Assembly (NCBI GenBank): GCA_014529385.2
Contig: CM043942.1
Span: 19,853,991 to 19,917,990, forward strand
Origin: Adiantum capillus-veneris
Taxonomy: Eukaryota; Streptophyta; Polypodiopsida; Polypodiales; Pteridaceae
Length of the DNA stretch: 64,000 nucleotides
Direction: 5' to 3'
The notes below the pieces were generated by a model. That model was not told the DNA's origin, made no database searches, and saw only the letters and a program-made list of their open reading frames with translations. Shown piece after piece: positions 36,060 through 46,710 of this stretch (position 1 is the stretch's first letter; each line of letters starts with the position of its first letter). The translations under genes and the position numbers were made by a program.

Positions 36060-36422
36060 ACGACGTCAGTTTAGCCGTAGCTAAATAGCATTAGTTTAGG
36101 GTTTCTCATAGCTTATGTATCATGAGACGGATTTTATACGTCTTTTTGAACCATGTATATTATTACATTTGTCACCGCAATTCCTTTTGCCAATCAATTC
36201 TTTATGCCTATGATGTTGTACAATTGTCATTATTACATTTGCCAATCAATTCAGTTTGTCTATGATGTGTACAATTGTCAATTTTGCAAACAATGCGTCT
36301 TGTGGGTGACTATTTTGGGTCTATTATTTACCTTTGCACTTTTTTTAAAAAGTGAATCAAGTACAATATGGTTGATGGGTGGCAGGGCATTAAATGCCCT
36401 GCCACCAAAAAAATATTCTCTC

Positions 36423-36655
36423 AGGCGTCGCTATAAGCGTCGCTATTTATGGCTCTGTAGCGTCGCTATATGCGTCGCTATACTCTTCTGTGAGAGCGTC
36501 GCTATCTGCGTCGCTATAGGCGTCGCTATATAGCGACGCCTATAGCGACGCAGATAGCGACGCTCTCGTAGCGACGCTTTTAGCGACGGTTATAGCGACG
36601 CCGGGGGTTATAAAAACCCAGTGTATTTCCGTCGCTAAGAGCGTCACAAGAGCAC
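36423..36655. repeat. Element 2 3' subterminal repeats with a 76-bp perfect palindrome
   Basis: GCGTCGCTA motifs in both orientations. Positions 36492-36567 form a perfect palindrome with 38-bp arms and no loop. These are probable tnpA-binding sites. Confidence 0.85.
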
Positions 36656-36679
36656 ACAACCTCTTATAGTGTCGTATCT

Positions 36680-39400
36680 TTAGTACATCACAAAAGGGTT
36701 TTTATACCCAAAAACATCTTTTTTAAAAATCGGCTGATTATATACTAAAAAGAAGGTGTCTAAATCATATAGCAATACCTTTAGTCCTAATAAATCGAAC
36801 TTACTAAGGTTGATTTTGCACCAAGGCTTGTGGACAGGGCTTTAAGGCTTAAAAGTTTGATTGAATGATGCTAGACCTAAAAGGGGAGAAGGCTTTGATC
36901 GCTTCACTCAAGTCTTGAGAGTTCCTATGTTTTCCAAAAGAGATGATCACTTTCCTACTTTCTTGGATGATCTATTTGAAGTTGGCCATGGAGAGGTCCT
37001 TCTCAAAGATACGTCGACTCCTAGCCTTCCAAGCTTGTATAAACTAGTAGAAGGAGACAACTTGTGGGTATACTAGGATGCTTGATTCTTCCAAACCTTG
37101 CCTCCCAATAGTAGGTCATTCTTGAAGAACAAGATCTTCTAGGTCTCCTATATCCATTTACAAAATTTACCCACTAGGCCTCTCATAGTTGGACAATTTT
37201 GGAGCAAAGGGGTTTTCACTAGCGACTTTTGCACCTTGAGCATGTAGCAGAGCCTCTTATCATGACCCCGTTGGAATAGTCCCCCATAGCACCTTTTATA
37301 GGAAGATCTTCTATAATAGGGGGCCACTAAGGATTCCATATATTGATTGCTACTGAGCCCATACTGGATTCTGGCCATTGCTTTTGCCACTATTTATTGA
37401 GTGGGGAGAACTAGTATGTTTTGAATTATAGTACATCTCCCTAGTTTGCAGTTTGGTAAAGTTTCTGTCCACCAGGCTTTCCAATCAAATTTGGCTCCAA
37501 AAATTGGCATAGGCGCAATGATGAGATCATCCACAATCCGTTGATCATTAGTCATTCAGTTCCATTGAGATTGAATTGGGTGGCCGCTTGATTTTCATCT
37601 TTCTATCTCATGTTATCCTGGTTTATGCATTAGGCCAAGCGAGTGAGGACTTTGTTATTGGCTTTTCTAGCAAGTTCTCTCCAAAATGAACTCAACACTC
37701 CACTTTCCACTTTGGAGAGCAAAGACGATCAATGAGTTATGGAGTTCTTGAAATATCTAGTTGCCTCTCCCAATTCTAGTATCTTTGTTACTTTGGTGCA
37801 TTTAGATACCACTAGCTCATTGGGTCTGATAACACATTCCCATTTAGCCCATTGCCACGGTACTGAATCTTTGGTGTAATTTTTCCATAGAAATGTTTTC
37901 ACGGGTTTCAGGAATTCCTTTCGGTTGCATTCTGCTATCTTGAGGGGGGGCCCAACGAAGTAGAGATATGGGATCATAAATGAGTTGATCACCTTCACCC
38001 TGTTGTGGAATGGGAGGAGCACATATTCCCACCTTCACATCGTGTTGCAAGCTTCGTCCATGGCCCACTCAAACCTTTGCTTGTGTGATGTGTACACCCT
38101 TAGTGGGGCTCCAAGATTGTAGGAGACCTTTCCTTTTAAGATGATCCCACCTGGCCCACTGAGAAGGAGAAAATGAGTCATTTTCTGAAAGAGAAATCAA
38201 TCTTGAATCTTCCATGTTGCACTTCAATCCAGAGTCTGTGACAAATGTCTAAACGTCTAAACAATCGCCTGAGCCTTTCTCATCACCTCAAGGCTAGATT
38301 TCAAGAAGTATAGTGAGTCATCAATAAATAATTTTTCCAAGAGTTGTTTATTACTCGGCAGTGCCAACCCTTGAATTCTCCTTCTTGCATCACTTGCCTC
38401 TAGCATGGTGACTAGGGGATGAGAACGGATTGCGAACAATAGTGGGGCTAGTGGGCAGCCTTGTTTGATGGATCTCTTAGCTTCAAACACACCCACAATT
38501 ATTCTATCAAACAGCATCGTTGAGTGGCTGCCTACTCCTAGGGTGTGAATTATCTGATAGAGCCAAGGACAAAAGCCCAATGTCGCTTTCATGGAGTCTT
38601 CAATGTACGACCAAAAAATCCATTTGTATGCCTTGTTTAGGTCAATCTGTAAGAGGATACATTCTTGGTTGCGGTGAAGTTTGTGTACTCAATGCCAACC
38701 ATGCCTGTGAGAATGTTATCATAAATGGACCTTCCTTTCATAAATCGGTGTTGGTGGAGGTTGATAGTCTTCATAGTCTGAAAGATAGGAGGGGCGATTG
38801 CACTAGCAATGATTTTATAAGCTACTATCATCGTTGTGATGTTGCCAGTGTTTCACATGGGAGCAACAAACAAGCTTTGGGAGAGGTTTGATGAGACCCC
38901 TTTTCATGCTCTTATCAAGCATCCCTTCCACAACAGCTTTATTCATTGATCGTTTAATCAAGGTCTTCAGGTCCACCAAGGACTCCCTGAAAAATTCAAT
39001 TTTCATGTCGTCCCATCCTAGAGACTTCTCCTTGCCAAGTGAATGCAGCGCAAGCAAGCATTCATCTTTTGAAAAAGGCTTCTCTAGTATGTTGGCTTTT
39101 GAGGGTGTTATTGTTTTGCTAACAATGTTGAGGAGTGTATCTCTTGCTTCTTCCACTTCTTTGGAATGCCCTTGTGATTGTCCTATTATTTGGTCTAAGT
39201 AATTGAGCATTTGCGTAGCCTACTCGGGGTCTTGCCCCACCTTCCTTGCATCGTCCGTGACTGTGTTGATGGCTTTTAATTTTGGCTACAAAATAAAAAT
39301 AAAAATTATGAGATGGGGGAAGTATATTGGCAAATATAGGAAATAGGTGCATAGTATTTGAGTAGAACGCCTCCTTAGGCATGGAAGAAGACATGCAGCT
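36680..39400 (-). mobile_element. LINE retrotransposon, reverse transcriptase region, decayed
   Basis: Minus-strand broken frames follow the order of a plant L1-type ORF2. The RT start is at about 39100-38990 ('KEKSLGWDDMKIEFFRE'). A following block is at 38820-38700 ('IIASAIAPP', 'QHRFMKGRSIYDNILTGM'). RT core at 38500-38270: 'SIKQGCPLAPLLFAI' and the catalytic box FIDD in place of the usual YADD. Then comes the post-RT region at 38020-37830 ('RVKVINSFMIPYLYF', 'QWAKWE'). Frameshifts separate the blocks. The endonuclease domain is not seen. Same family as 18960-20580. Confidence 0.85.
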
Positions 39401-39403
39401 GCA

Positions 39404-39852
39404 TGGGCTTAAGAGGGCTCCCCTATAGGCCCATTACAGGTTTCGTTGGAGGGTCCTCAACATAATTTATTGTAGCTCTATAGTGTGTTTCCTCCCGCAT
39501 GAAGGATGTCATGCTTTTTTGCATTTCTTTTTTGCAATTTTCGATAAGGAGTGCTTCAATCACACCCCAGCTTAAAGAATCGCTACTTAACAAAGAGTTG
39601 TCGGTCATTGATTACCAAAAGAAGTTAAACACACTCTCAAGTTTGCTCATATGCCCTTTTGACATGCTTCGCAAGTAGTTGTGCTGGCTCTATGGGGCTC
39701 ACAGTCTGCACTTTGAGAACGTCATCCTCCCTATTGAAGGGCCGCCCATAGAGAAGGGCCTATGGGGAAGCGCTCTAATCAATAGTAACCAATTTATTTT
39801 TCTCATATGGGAGATTCTTGTTCTTTGGTAAGCGTGGTGGACTGCTGGTGAG
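39404..39852. other. Intergenic, possible decayed retroelement
   Basis: A minus-strand stretch around 39640-39790 reads 'ALLYGRPFNREDDVLK' and 'VSPIEPAQLL', faintly like the end of a retroelement integrase. It is too broken to classify. Confidence 0.25.
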
Positions 39853-40042
39853 CAGTGCTCGAAAAAAACTTTTTCCAAAAACTTGGCAAACCTATTGACA
39901 AAATTTGAAGGTTATTACACCAATTTGCACTAATTTTTTCAAAACTTCATAGGTTTTCTCACTTTCAAAGTATAAAATTTAGAGGTAAATTTCAAAATTT
40001 GTAGGTGGGATTACATTAAACCTAGGTTGTTTTCGAGCATTG
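39853..40042. mobile_element. Small inverted-repeat element, hAT-like MITE
   Basis: It begins CAGTGCTCGAAAA and ends TTTTCGAGCATTG (one mismatch between the ends), 190 bp with no coding capacity. Flanks (CTGGTGAG left, about GTGGTGAG right, offset by two bases) hint at an 8-bp duplication that is not exact. Its right part, 'aaaatttagaggtaaatttc', recurs at about 51330. Confidence 0.65.
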
Positions 40043-40716
40043 CAGTGGTGAGCCACCTTCAGTGTTGGTCCTCCTATGTCAAGTTTCAACAAACCCTCAA
40101 AAGACATACATACGTACACGTGGCGAGATTGTAGGGCATTGAAAAATGACTATTTCTGGAATTTTCACGAAAGTAGAGCTAGACGGAGGACTATACGGCT
40201 AGGCAGTAAAGCTGTTGTCCCCCGACCGGGGGGACCCTAAGCTTCCGAGCAGGGGGGACCACGCACGTACTCACGAGGGACAGCATGGAAGTCCACGTGC
40301 GGCGACGAAGAGCTTGTGGGACCCACTCTCTCTCAAAGCGTCTTGTCTTCCTCTCGTTCTTGGCGGGAGCCTACGGATCAGCCGCCGCATGTCGCACGAT
40401 CGATTGACTCACCATCTTTTTGGCGCTCTCTCTCTCTCTCTCTCTCCCCCCATACACAGGCGCGCGCGCGCGCTTGAGAGAAGCAGGGCCGACGGCTATA
40501 TAAAGAGCAGTACTGCAGACAGGTCGCTCAAACAAGCCGCCTTGCAGCCTCCATAGGGCTACTATTAGTAGAGAGATCAGAAAGAGAGAGAGAGAGAGAG
40601 AGAGAGAGCTTGTGATTTATCTTAAGCCGTGTTTCAACACCACAAACACTCAGTTTCTGCAGCTAGGCTCCTACCAGAATTAGCTGATTAGATACGCTTT
40701 GCTGTGCCACGATACC
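40043..40716 (+). promoter_or_regulatory. GH3 promoter and 5' leader
   Basis: A TATA box (TATATAAA) is at 40497-40504, about 210 bp before the start codon. G-box cores CACGTG are at 40117-40122 and 40294-40299. The classical auxin element TGTCTC is not present in this stretch; only looser TGTCNN forms (TGTCCC near 40213, GGGACA near 40268) are seen. The leader carries a CT run, a short CG run (40461-40472) and a GA microsatellite (about 40577-40608). Confidence 0.6.
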
Positions 40717-42340
40717 ATGCCTGCAGAGGAGCTTCCTATCCAGGTGGGCCGCGGCCGAGCTGCGCCAGCAGTGTCCCTTAACGGCCGCGACAAGGCCGCG
40801 CTGGACTTTATTGACAGTGTAACACGCAATGCCGATGCTGTGCAAGGTGACGTTCTGTCAGCCGTTCTAGCGCGCAACTCCAATACGGAGTACTTGCGCC
40901 GCCTGGGGCTGAGCGGGTGCACCAATCGCCAAACGTTCAAGCGTGTAGCCCCCCTCGTTACCTACGAGGATCTCCAGCCTGATATCCAGCGCATCGCCAA
41001 CGGCGACAAATCCCCCATTCTCTCTTCGCACCCCGTTTCCGAATTCCTCACCAGGTACTCCAATGGTCCACGGCAATTCTCTTCTGTATGTAATGTCCTT
41101 GTCTATCCTGTGTCTTTTTTTGTATTCCGTCCCTCGAGCCAAGAGTCAATATTGCTTTTCATACCACGTAGCTGTGGATCGTGAATACTAATGTTAGCAC
41201 ATGCACCATTTCTGAGTAATTAAGTTGAGGCATTTGATGAGTCTTCTAACCCTCTCGGTGTGTGTTTGTGTATTGCAGCTCGGGCACCTCCGGGGGTGAG
41301 AGGAAGCTAATGCCCACAATCGAGGATGAATTTGAGAGAAGGAGCTTACTCTACAGCCTGCTTATGCCAGTGATGAAACAGTAAGTATGGCTAATCTGCT
41401 TCAAACATGCTAAATGCACAGTGTCTCTTTTTATATTATATGTATGGCCGTAAAAACAGAAAGTTAACATCAGCTGCCTGGTGCATATTGTGCAGATATG
41501 TTGATGGACTTGACGAAGGAAAAGGACTGTATTTTTTGTTTGTCAAGTCTGAGACTAAGACGCCTGGCGGGCTCCTTGCAAGGCCTGTTTTGACAAGCTA
41601 CTACAAGAGTGAGTGGTTCCGCTGCCAAGCGGAGGTGGCCGGAAACCAGTATACAAGCCCGGTAGAGGCTGTGCTATGCCAAGATGTTGTGCAGAGCATG
41701 TACAGCCAGCTTATCTGTGGTTTGGTGCAACGAGAGGAGGTGGTTCGGGTCGGGGCGGTATTCGCATCAGGCTTTCTCCGAGCGATAAGGTTTTTGCAAG
41801 AGAGGTGGCCAGAGCTTGTGGAGGATATGAGGCAGAAGAAACTTGGCAGTGGCACAGTGAGGGATGCCAAGCTGCGTGAGTTGGTCGAAGGCGTGTTATC
41901 GAAGGGCGGTGGGCCGGCAGCGGCCGCAGAGATCGAGAGCGAGTGCGGAAAGGCGAATTGGCAGGGCATCATCAAGAGGCTATGGCCAAGAGCCAAGTAT
42001 GTGGATGTGATTGTGACGGGGTCCATGGCACAGTACATCCCCACCCTGGATTTCTTCGCAGGGGGGCTTCCGCTGGTGAGCACAATGTACGCATCTTCCG
42101 AGTGTTATTTTGGGTTGAATTTGATGCCCCTATCGCCACCTTCTTCTGTCTCCTACACTCTACTCCCCAACATGGCCTACTTCGAGTTCCTGCCTATCTC
42201 GGAGGAGCCCTCTCTTTCCAACCTGGTGGATCTCGTAGACGTCGAGCTGGGAAAGGAATACGAGCTGGTTATCACAACTTACGCAGGTATTACACATGAT
42301 CTACATTCTCTCCCTGTTTGAGCTCTGGACCTACCTTCCC

Positions 42341-42391
<51 letters not shown>

Positions 42392-43155
42392 ATCATTCCA
42401 CTTGGTATGTAGGTTTATATCGGTATCGAGTGGGAGATGTGTTGCGAGTTACGGGCTTTCACAACAAGGCGCCTCAATTTAGCTTTGTTTGCCGCAAGAA
42501 TGTGGTTCTTACAATAGACTCGGACAAGACAGATGAAGACACTCTGCAAAGAGCCATCAAGGCAGCAACCTCCAAGCATTTAGATGCAACCGGTTGTAGG
42601 CTTGTGGAGTATACAAGTTATGCTGACCTTTCCTCCATCCCTGGCCACTATGTTATCTATTGGGAACTTAGTTGCAATGTGAATGCACCCGCTTCTCCTA
42701 CTGCCTCTGTGCCTAATGACAATACTAACTTGCTCTTGCCCTCCTCACCCTTGCCAGACTCCTCGGTGTTCGAAGATTGTTGCTTAGCCATGGAGGATTG
42801 TCTTGACTCTGTTTATAGACAAGGTAGAGTATCCGACAAATCCATTGGACCCCTAGAAATTAGAGTTGTCGAGCCTGGTACCTTTGATGCCCTCATGGAC
42901 TATTGCCTTGCCCGAGGTGCCTCCATCAACCAATACAAAGCCCCTCGGTGTCTTAAGTATGCCCCTCTCATTGACCTCCTCAACTCCAGAGTTACCCATA
43001 GCTTCTTTAGCCCAAAATGCCCATTTTGGACACCAGAGCGCTCTGATTGGGCTAATGCTAATGCCAACATCGATTGCACAGACATCTATGATCAGAATGG
43101 CATTCACTCCACCCCTTCCACACCACCGCCTCTTCAAGATGAGATTTGTGTTTGA
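40717..43155 (+). CDS. GH3: GH3 family acyl-amido synthetase (auxin/jasmonate-amido type)
   Basis: A cytosolic enzyme of the firefly-luciferase/GH3 fold that adenylates a hormone acid such as IAA and joins it to an amino acid. Four exons, all GT-AG: 40717-41054, 41279-41380, 41496-42286 and 42413-43155, 657 residues (typical GH3 is about 590-610). Nucleotide-binding motifs are intact: [10 protein letters not shown] (113-122), [12 protein letters not shown] (from 345) and YRVGD (415-419). [36 protein letters not shown] and [10 protein letters not shown] also match the family closely, which suggests the IAA-amido group, but substrate is not proven. Extra length lies in an Ala/Gln/Val-containing N-terminus, a Ser/Pro/Asn insert after '[12 protein letters not shown]', and a tail after 'WTPERS'. 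The chosen ATG is the first in frame near the leader. It is the only intact host gene in the window. Confidence 0.95.
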
Positions 43156-44270
43156 AACTTGACCTTCCCTGATTCGATAGGAGATGGGGAACTAACATGA
43201 CTTTCGGGCTCTATTTAGGTCATTAAAATCAGGTTTAGTTAGGCATAGTCCTTGGCATCAGAGCACACCCCCCCCCCCCCCCCCCCCCCCTTTCCTTGTA
43301 TGATTATACACCTTCAATTAAAGTGTCATTTGGAATTGCCCTCTTTCTTAAATTTTAGTAGATGATCTGATCGTTTGTATGCATAATTTGTGAAGGTTTA
43401 AGGTACTTGACGACGCCTCATATATTGAAATGGATGCATGGGCATAAGATTTTGTTGTTTTGCATGGATCCAAAAATTTACATAAAACTCTAGAGAGGGC
43501 TGAGAAAATAACCTTTAACCTTTTTCTTTTGCCTTATAGCGAGCGAAAGAGTGCGGCAAAACCCTTCAAAAAGAAAACAAGATATTACTTCGTCTCTCTC
43601 ACGAATTTCACTGTCCAAAACAATAACTAGCTTACAATAAATTAGTATTAAACAAAGCATTGGCCCATATAATTTTTACGACTCCACTGTATAAAGCATT
43701 TTCACATGAATTCACATTTTAGAATACGTGATGTTAGAAAATGCCTCTGGTTTATTCCTCTTGGTAATTTCCATTATTCTAAATAAGAAAGCTAATTTAC
43801 AAGGCACCGTAGTGCCAAGCAAGCGGTCATTGACCTCACAATGCAAACACGTGAAAACCTAATGAGGCTTGCCCATTGCTATTGTATGTGATGGAAGCAT
43901 GGACTACCAGCTACACTTGAATAACACGCCGGAGAAAGGGTCTACATGACCATAACATAAAGGTATGTTAATATAATTTAATTTTCAATAAACGAACCGC
44001 TATCTAACTATGCAAAGCAATCATAAGTTCTTAAAATTGAGAATAGAAGAAAGTAGTTGTAGGTACCTCCACACAGAGAGGGGTAATCGGAAAAGCGATT
44101 TTGGATTGACTGATTGTATTGGGCCACTTTCATGCACACATGGACACCGGTTTGGGTTTTCTGTTTGTTTTGCAATTGCAGTTGAGCTGCAGTTAGTGGA
44201 GGGGGTAACTCTTTTCTTTTTGGTTTTGGGGGGGGTTTTTTTTGGGGGGGGGGGGGGGGGGTTGTTTAAT
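43156..44270. other. GH3 3' flank, no further gene
   Basis: A 23-base C run lies at 43268-43290 and an AATTAAA-like signal near 43315. The rest is AT-rich with no gene. A G-rich tract (about 44229-44261) ends the stretch. Confidence 0.55.
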
Positions 44271-44752
44271 GGAGGTACCCTCATCTCAGTACTATCTCAC
44301 ACGGACAAGGGTAAGAGGGGATCAATATTGGCCTACATCTAATTCCCAAAGAACAGGAATTGTGAGCCGTCGATCTAGCGACATGTCTCGAATTTACCAT
44401 TTTTTTTGAATTTACACGACTAACGCGAATTTACATAGTGACGGGTTCATCATGAATTTAGGAACCCTTCTCCCTATGCTTTCAACAAACACGCACAGAC
44501 GATGTGGTTAAGCAGGTAGGCTTGCAAAGGGGATGTCCTCGGTTCAACTCCGGGAAGGAAGGGAGAGGAGGGAAGGGAAGGGGGACAGCCCGAATTTATA
44601 ATTTTTGATTCACCCGAGTTTACCTATTTTCTTGAATTTAGACAAAACGCAATCGGACGGTCCAAATCGCACCCGATTCCCGAAATGGATGTGGACCGGT
44701 CATCGATCCCCTCCTGCCCAGGCCCGTGTGAGATAGTGAGGAGGGTACCCTC
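44271..44752. mobile_element. Inverted-repeat element (MITE-like) of about 480 bp
   Basis: Left arm GGAGGTACCCTCATCTCAGT onward (44271-44326) pairs with the right arm ending GAGGGTACCCTC (44701-44752). The shared inner part is ACTATCTCACACGG, and 'gaggggatcaat' pairs with 'atcgatcccctc'. No target duplication is obvious and no protein is encoded. The interior holds AATTTAC repeats and a tRNA-like segment. Confidence 0.6.
44493..44562 (+). repeat. tRNA-like segment inside the inverted-repeat element
   Basis: A box-A-like TGGTTAAGCAGGTAGGC is followed at tRNA-like spacing by a box-B-like GGTTCAACTCC. Stems do not close as in a working tRNA. Confidence 0.4.
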
Positions 44753-44755
44753 AGG

Positions 44756-46480
44756 CAAAGACAAAAAAGGGTAGATAGCATTGATAGAATTTGACTAGCT
44801 AGCGTACTCAAGGAGACCATGCTTTTAGCTTGGCCTTATGTAAAGTACAAGTATGGAATTGCCTCAAAGTGTGCATGGGAGAGAAGAAGCGAAGGGGCTC
44901 CTGAATGGGAAACTCCTTTAATTACGGTAGAGCAATCGAAATGTTGAAAAAACAAATCTACAACTGCGTGGAGTACAAATAGCCATTGTAAAACTGCGAA
45001 AGCGAAAGTACAACCTACGAGGTATAAATAGAACATGTTACACTTTTAAACATTTAAAAAACGTATATGAACGAATTTGTCTAATAGTTTTAGCTTGCTA
45101 CATTGCAAATACAATGTAGACATACTCTTTAGGATCCACTTTTAAAAAATCACGAGAGTCCACTTTTACAAAAATCACGCATAGCAGGTATGGTCAAGAG
45201 GTTTTTTTTTTAAAGAATTTATTATCATAAATCTAAAAGCTTTTTTTATAGATTTTAATTTATTTTTAGATTTTTTTTAAAACTTATTAATATATTTTTT
45301 ATTATAAACTATTTTATATATGTAATTTAGTAGCTCTTTCAAATAATAAAATCACTCCCATGAACTCAATTGCTACATTTAAACATTCTTAGGGGGAGCC
45401 CCTTAGAGAGTAATGCTTGCGGTGTACTAAAAGAACTGACATGTGAGTAAGATCTCACCACTAGAAAAGCAGCACAGGGGAACTAGCACGAAAGTGTAAC
45501 AAAACAGCTCTAACTTTGGAATGGGGGAAGAAGTTCAGATACTTCAAGGGCTCCTCTCTCCATTGGTCCCCCTGGCTCTCCAAACTTGGAATGTTACATA
45601 CAGATGCGTGGCTGCCCTGCGAAATACCCAAAATAACACAATAAACAGCATAAAACAGACTAATCGGCATACCTGACACTATCACATGGTCGCATGATCG
45701 CAAAATACACGAACAGAGAGAGACAGAGAGCGAGAGCCATTGAGAGAGCACGTGCAGGCGCACCTCCTAGAGTGGAGTGCTACGCCGGCATGGCAAGAGA
45801 AGGGAGGAGAGATGAGAAGAGCAACGCAAACACTGGGTGCAATCTCCCCCCGTGCAAGAGTGAGCATTTCCCTCTTGCAGGTATTTATTTATAGATTTCT
45901 TGAATACCCAAAATGAGTACAAAAAGGCCGGTCGGACATAATCGGCCAAATCTCATAAAGAGCACTTGAATAATCAAATATACATAAAATGTAACATCCT
46001 TCTGCATAATCCATTATCTGCTGATGCTTTTGCCACTTGTTAGCTGCAATAGATAATAAAATATGAATTCTATAACATACCTCTCCGTTGAAAAGCAACT
46101 ATCTTTAGTTGCGAAAAAATCTGCAAACAATACTTGTAAAAAACAATGATTAGAAATCTGTATCAAATAGTAAGAAATTAATAGAATTAGACAACATTGC
46201 TTATGCATGCCGTAATCCACATACTACCTATTCTAGTGTCTCATACCACTAGAATAAGCAGTATCTGTCATACCCTAATGAATCAGGATATCATTGGTCA
46301 CACTCATCATCAATCTCATAATGTCAAGTCTCATCACATAAACACTGCCGTGATAAAGTAACCATCAGATACCAATTCCCAATCCAATTCCAATTCCCCA
46401 ATATAAGTCCAAATCCAAATCACTTTCATTATGTACCCGGGTAACAAAATCATACCAGTTATAGTGGTGGCCAGCCATTG
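44756..46480. other. No gene seen; AT-rich core
   Basis: A strongly AT-rich tract spans about 45200-45350. Open frames are short and without recognisable domains. Near 46376-46435 there is a loose 'ccaattcc/ccaaatcc' repeat. Confidence 0.5.
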
Positions 46481-46489
46481 CAACATGAT

Positions 46490-46710
46490 TTTGTGATCGG
46501 TGTTGCCTCATCCGGCGAGTCTACACCAATAGAACGTGCTGCCTAAATCGGCGAATCTGCACTAATGCTGCCTAATTTGGGGGATCTGCATTGGATATTG
46601 TTTAAAAATCATAAATCTAAAGTTTATCAATGTGCTGCCTAAATCGGCGGATCATCTGCACCAAGATGAGTATTTACACACTGCCTAAATCGGCGAATCT
46701 GTGTGTTGGT
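46490..46710. repeat. Short dispersed-tandem motif, five occurrences
   Basis: The string TGCCTAAATCGGCGAATCTG, or close variants, recurs at irregular spacing (about 46503, 46540, 46567, 46634 and 46680). The spacers differ. Confidence 0.7.

Larger units (their letters stand above)
21746..36671 (+). mobile_element. CACTA element 2, split by element 3
   Basis: The outer ends are CACTACAAGAGGCT at 21746 and AACCTCTTATAGTG at 36671, flanked by the 3-bp duplication TCG (21743-21745, 36672-36674). The flanking 49-bp repeat resumes in phase after the element. Without the nested copy and its duplication the element is 7386 bp. Gene order and orientation are those of element 1. The 3' terminus carries one change (CACTATAAGAGG instead of CACTACAAGAGG when read inward). 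Its tnp2 gene is broken by element 3 and by a 290-bp deletion next to the insertion; tnpA is intact. Confidence 0.95.

Noticed and set aside
44493-44562. Functional tRNA gene
   Set aside because: Box A and box B are present but acceptor and D stems do not pair as needed.
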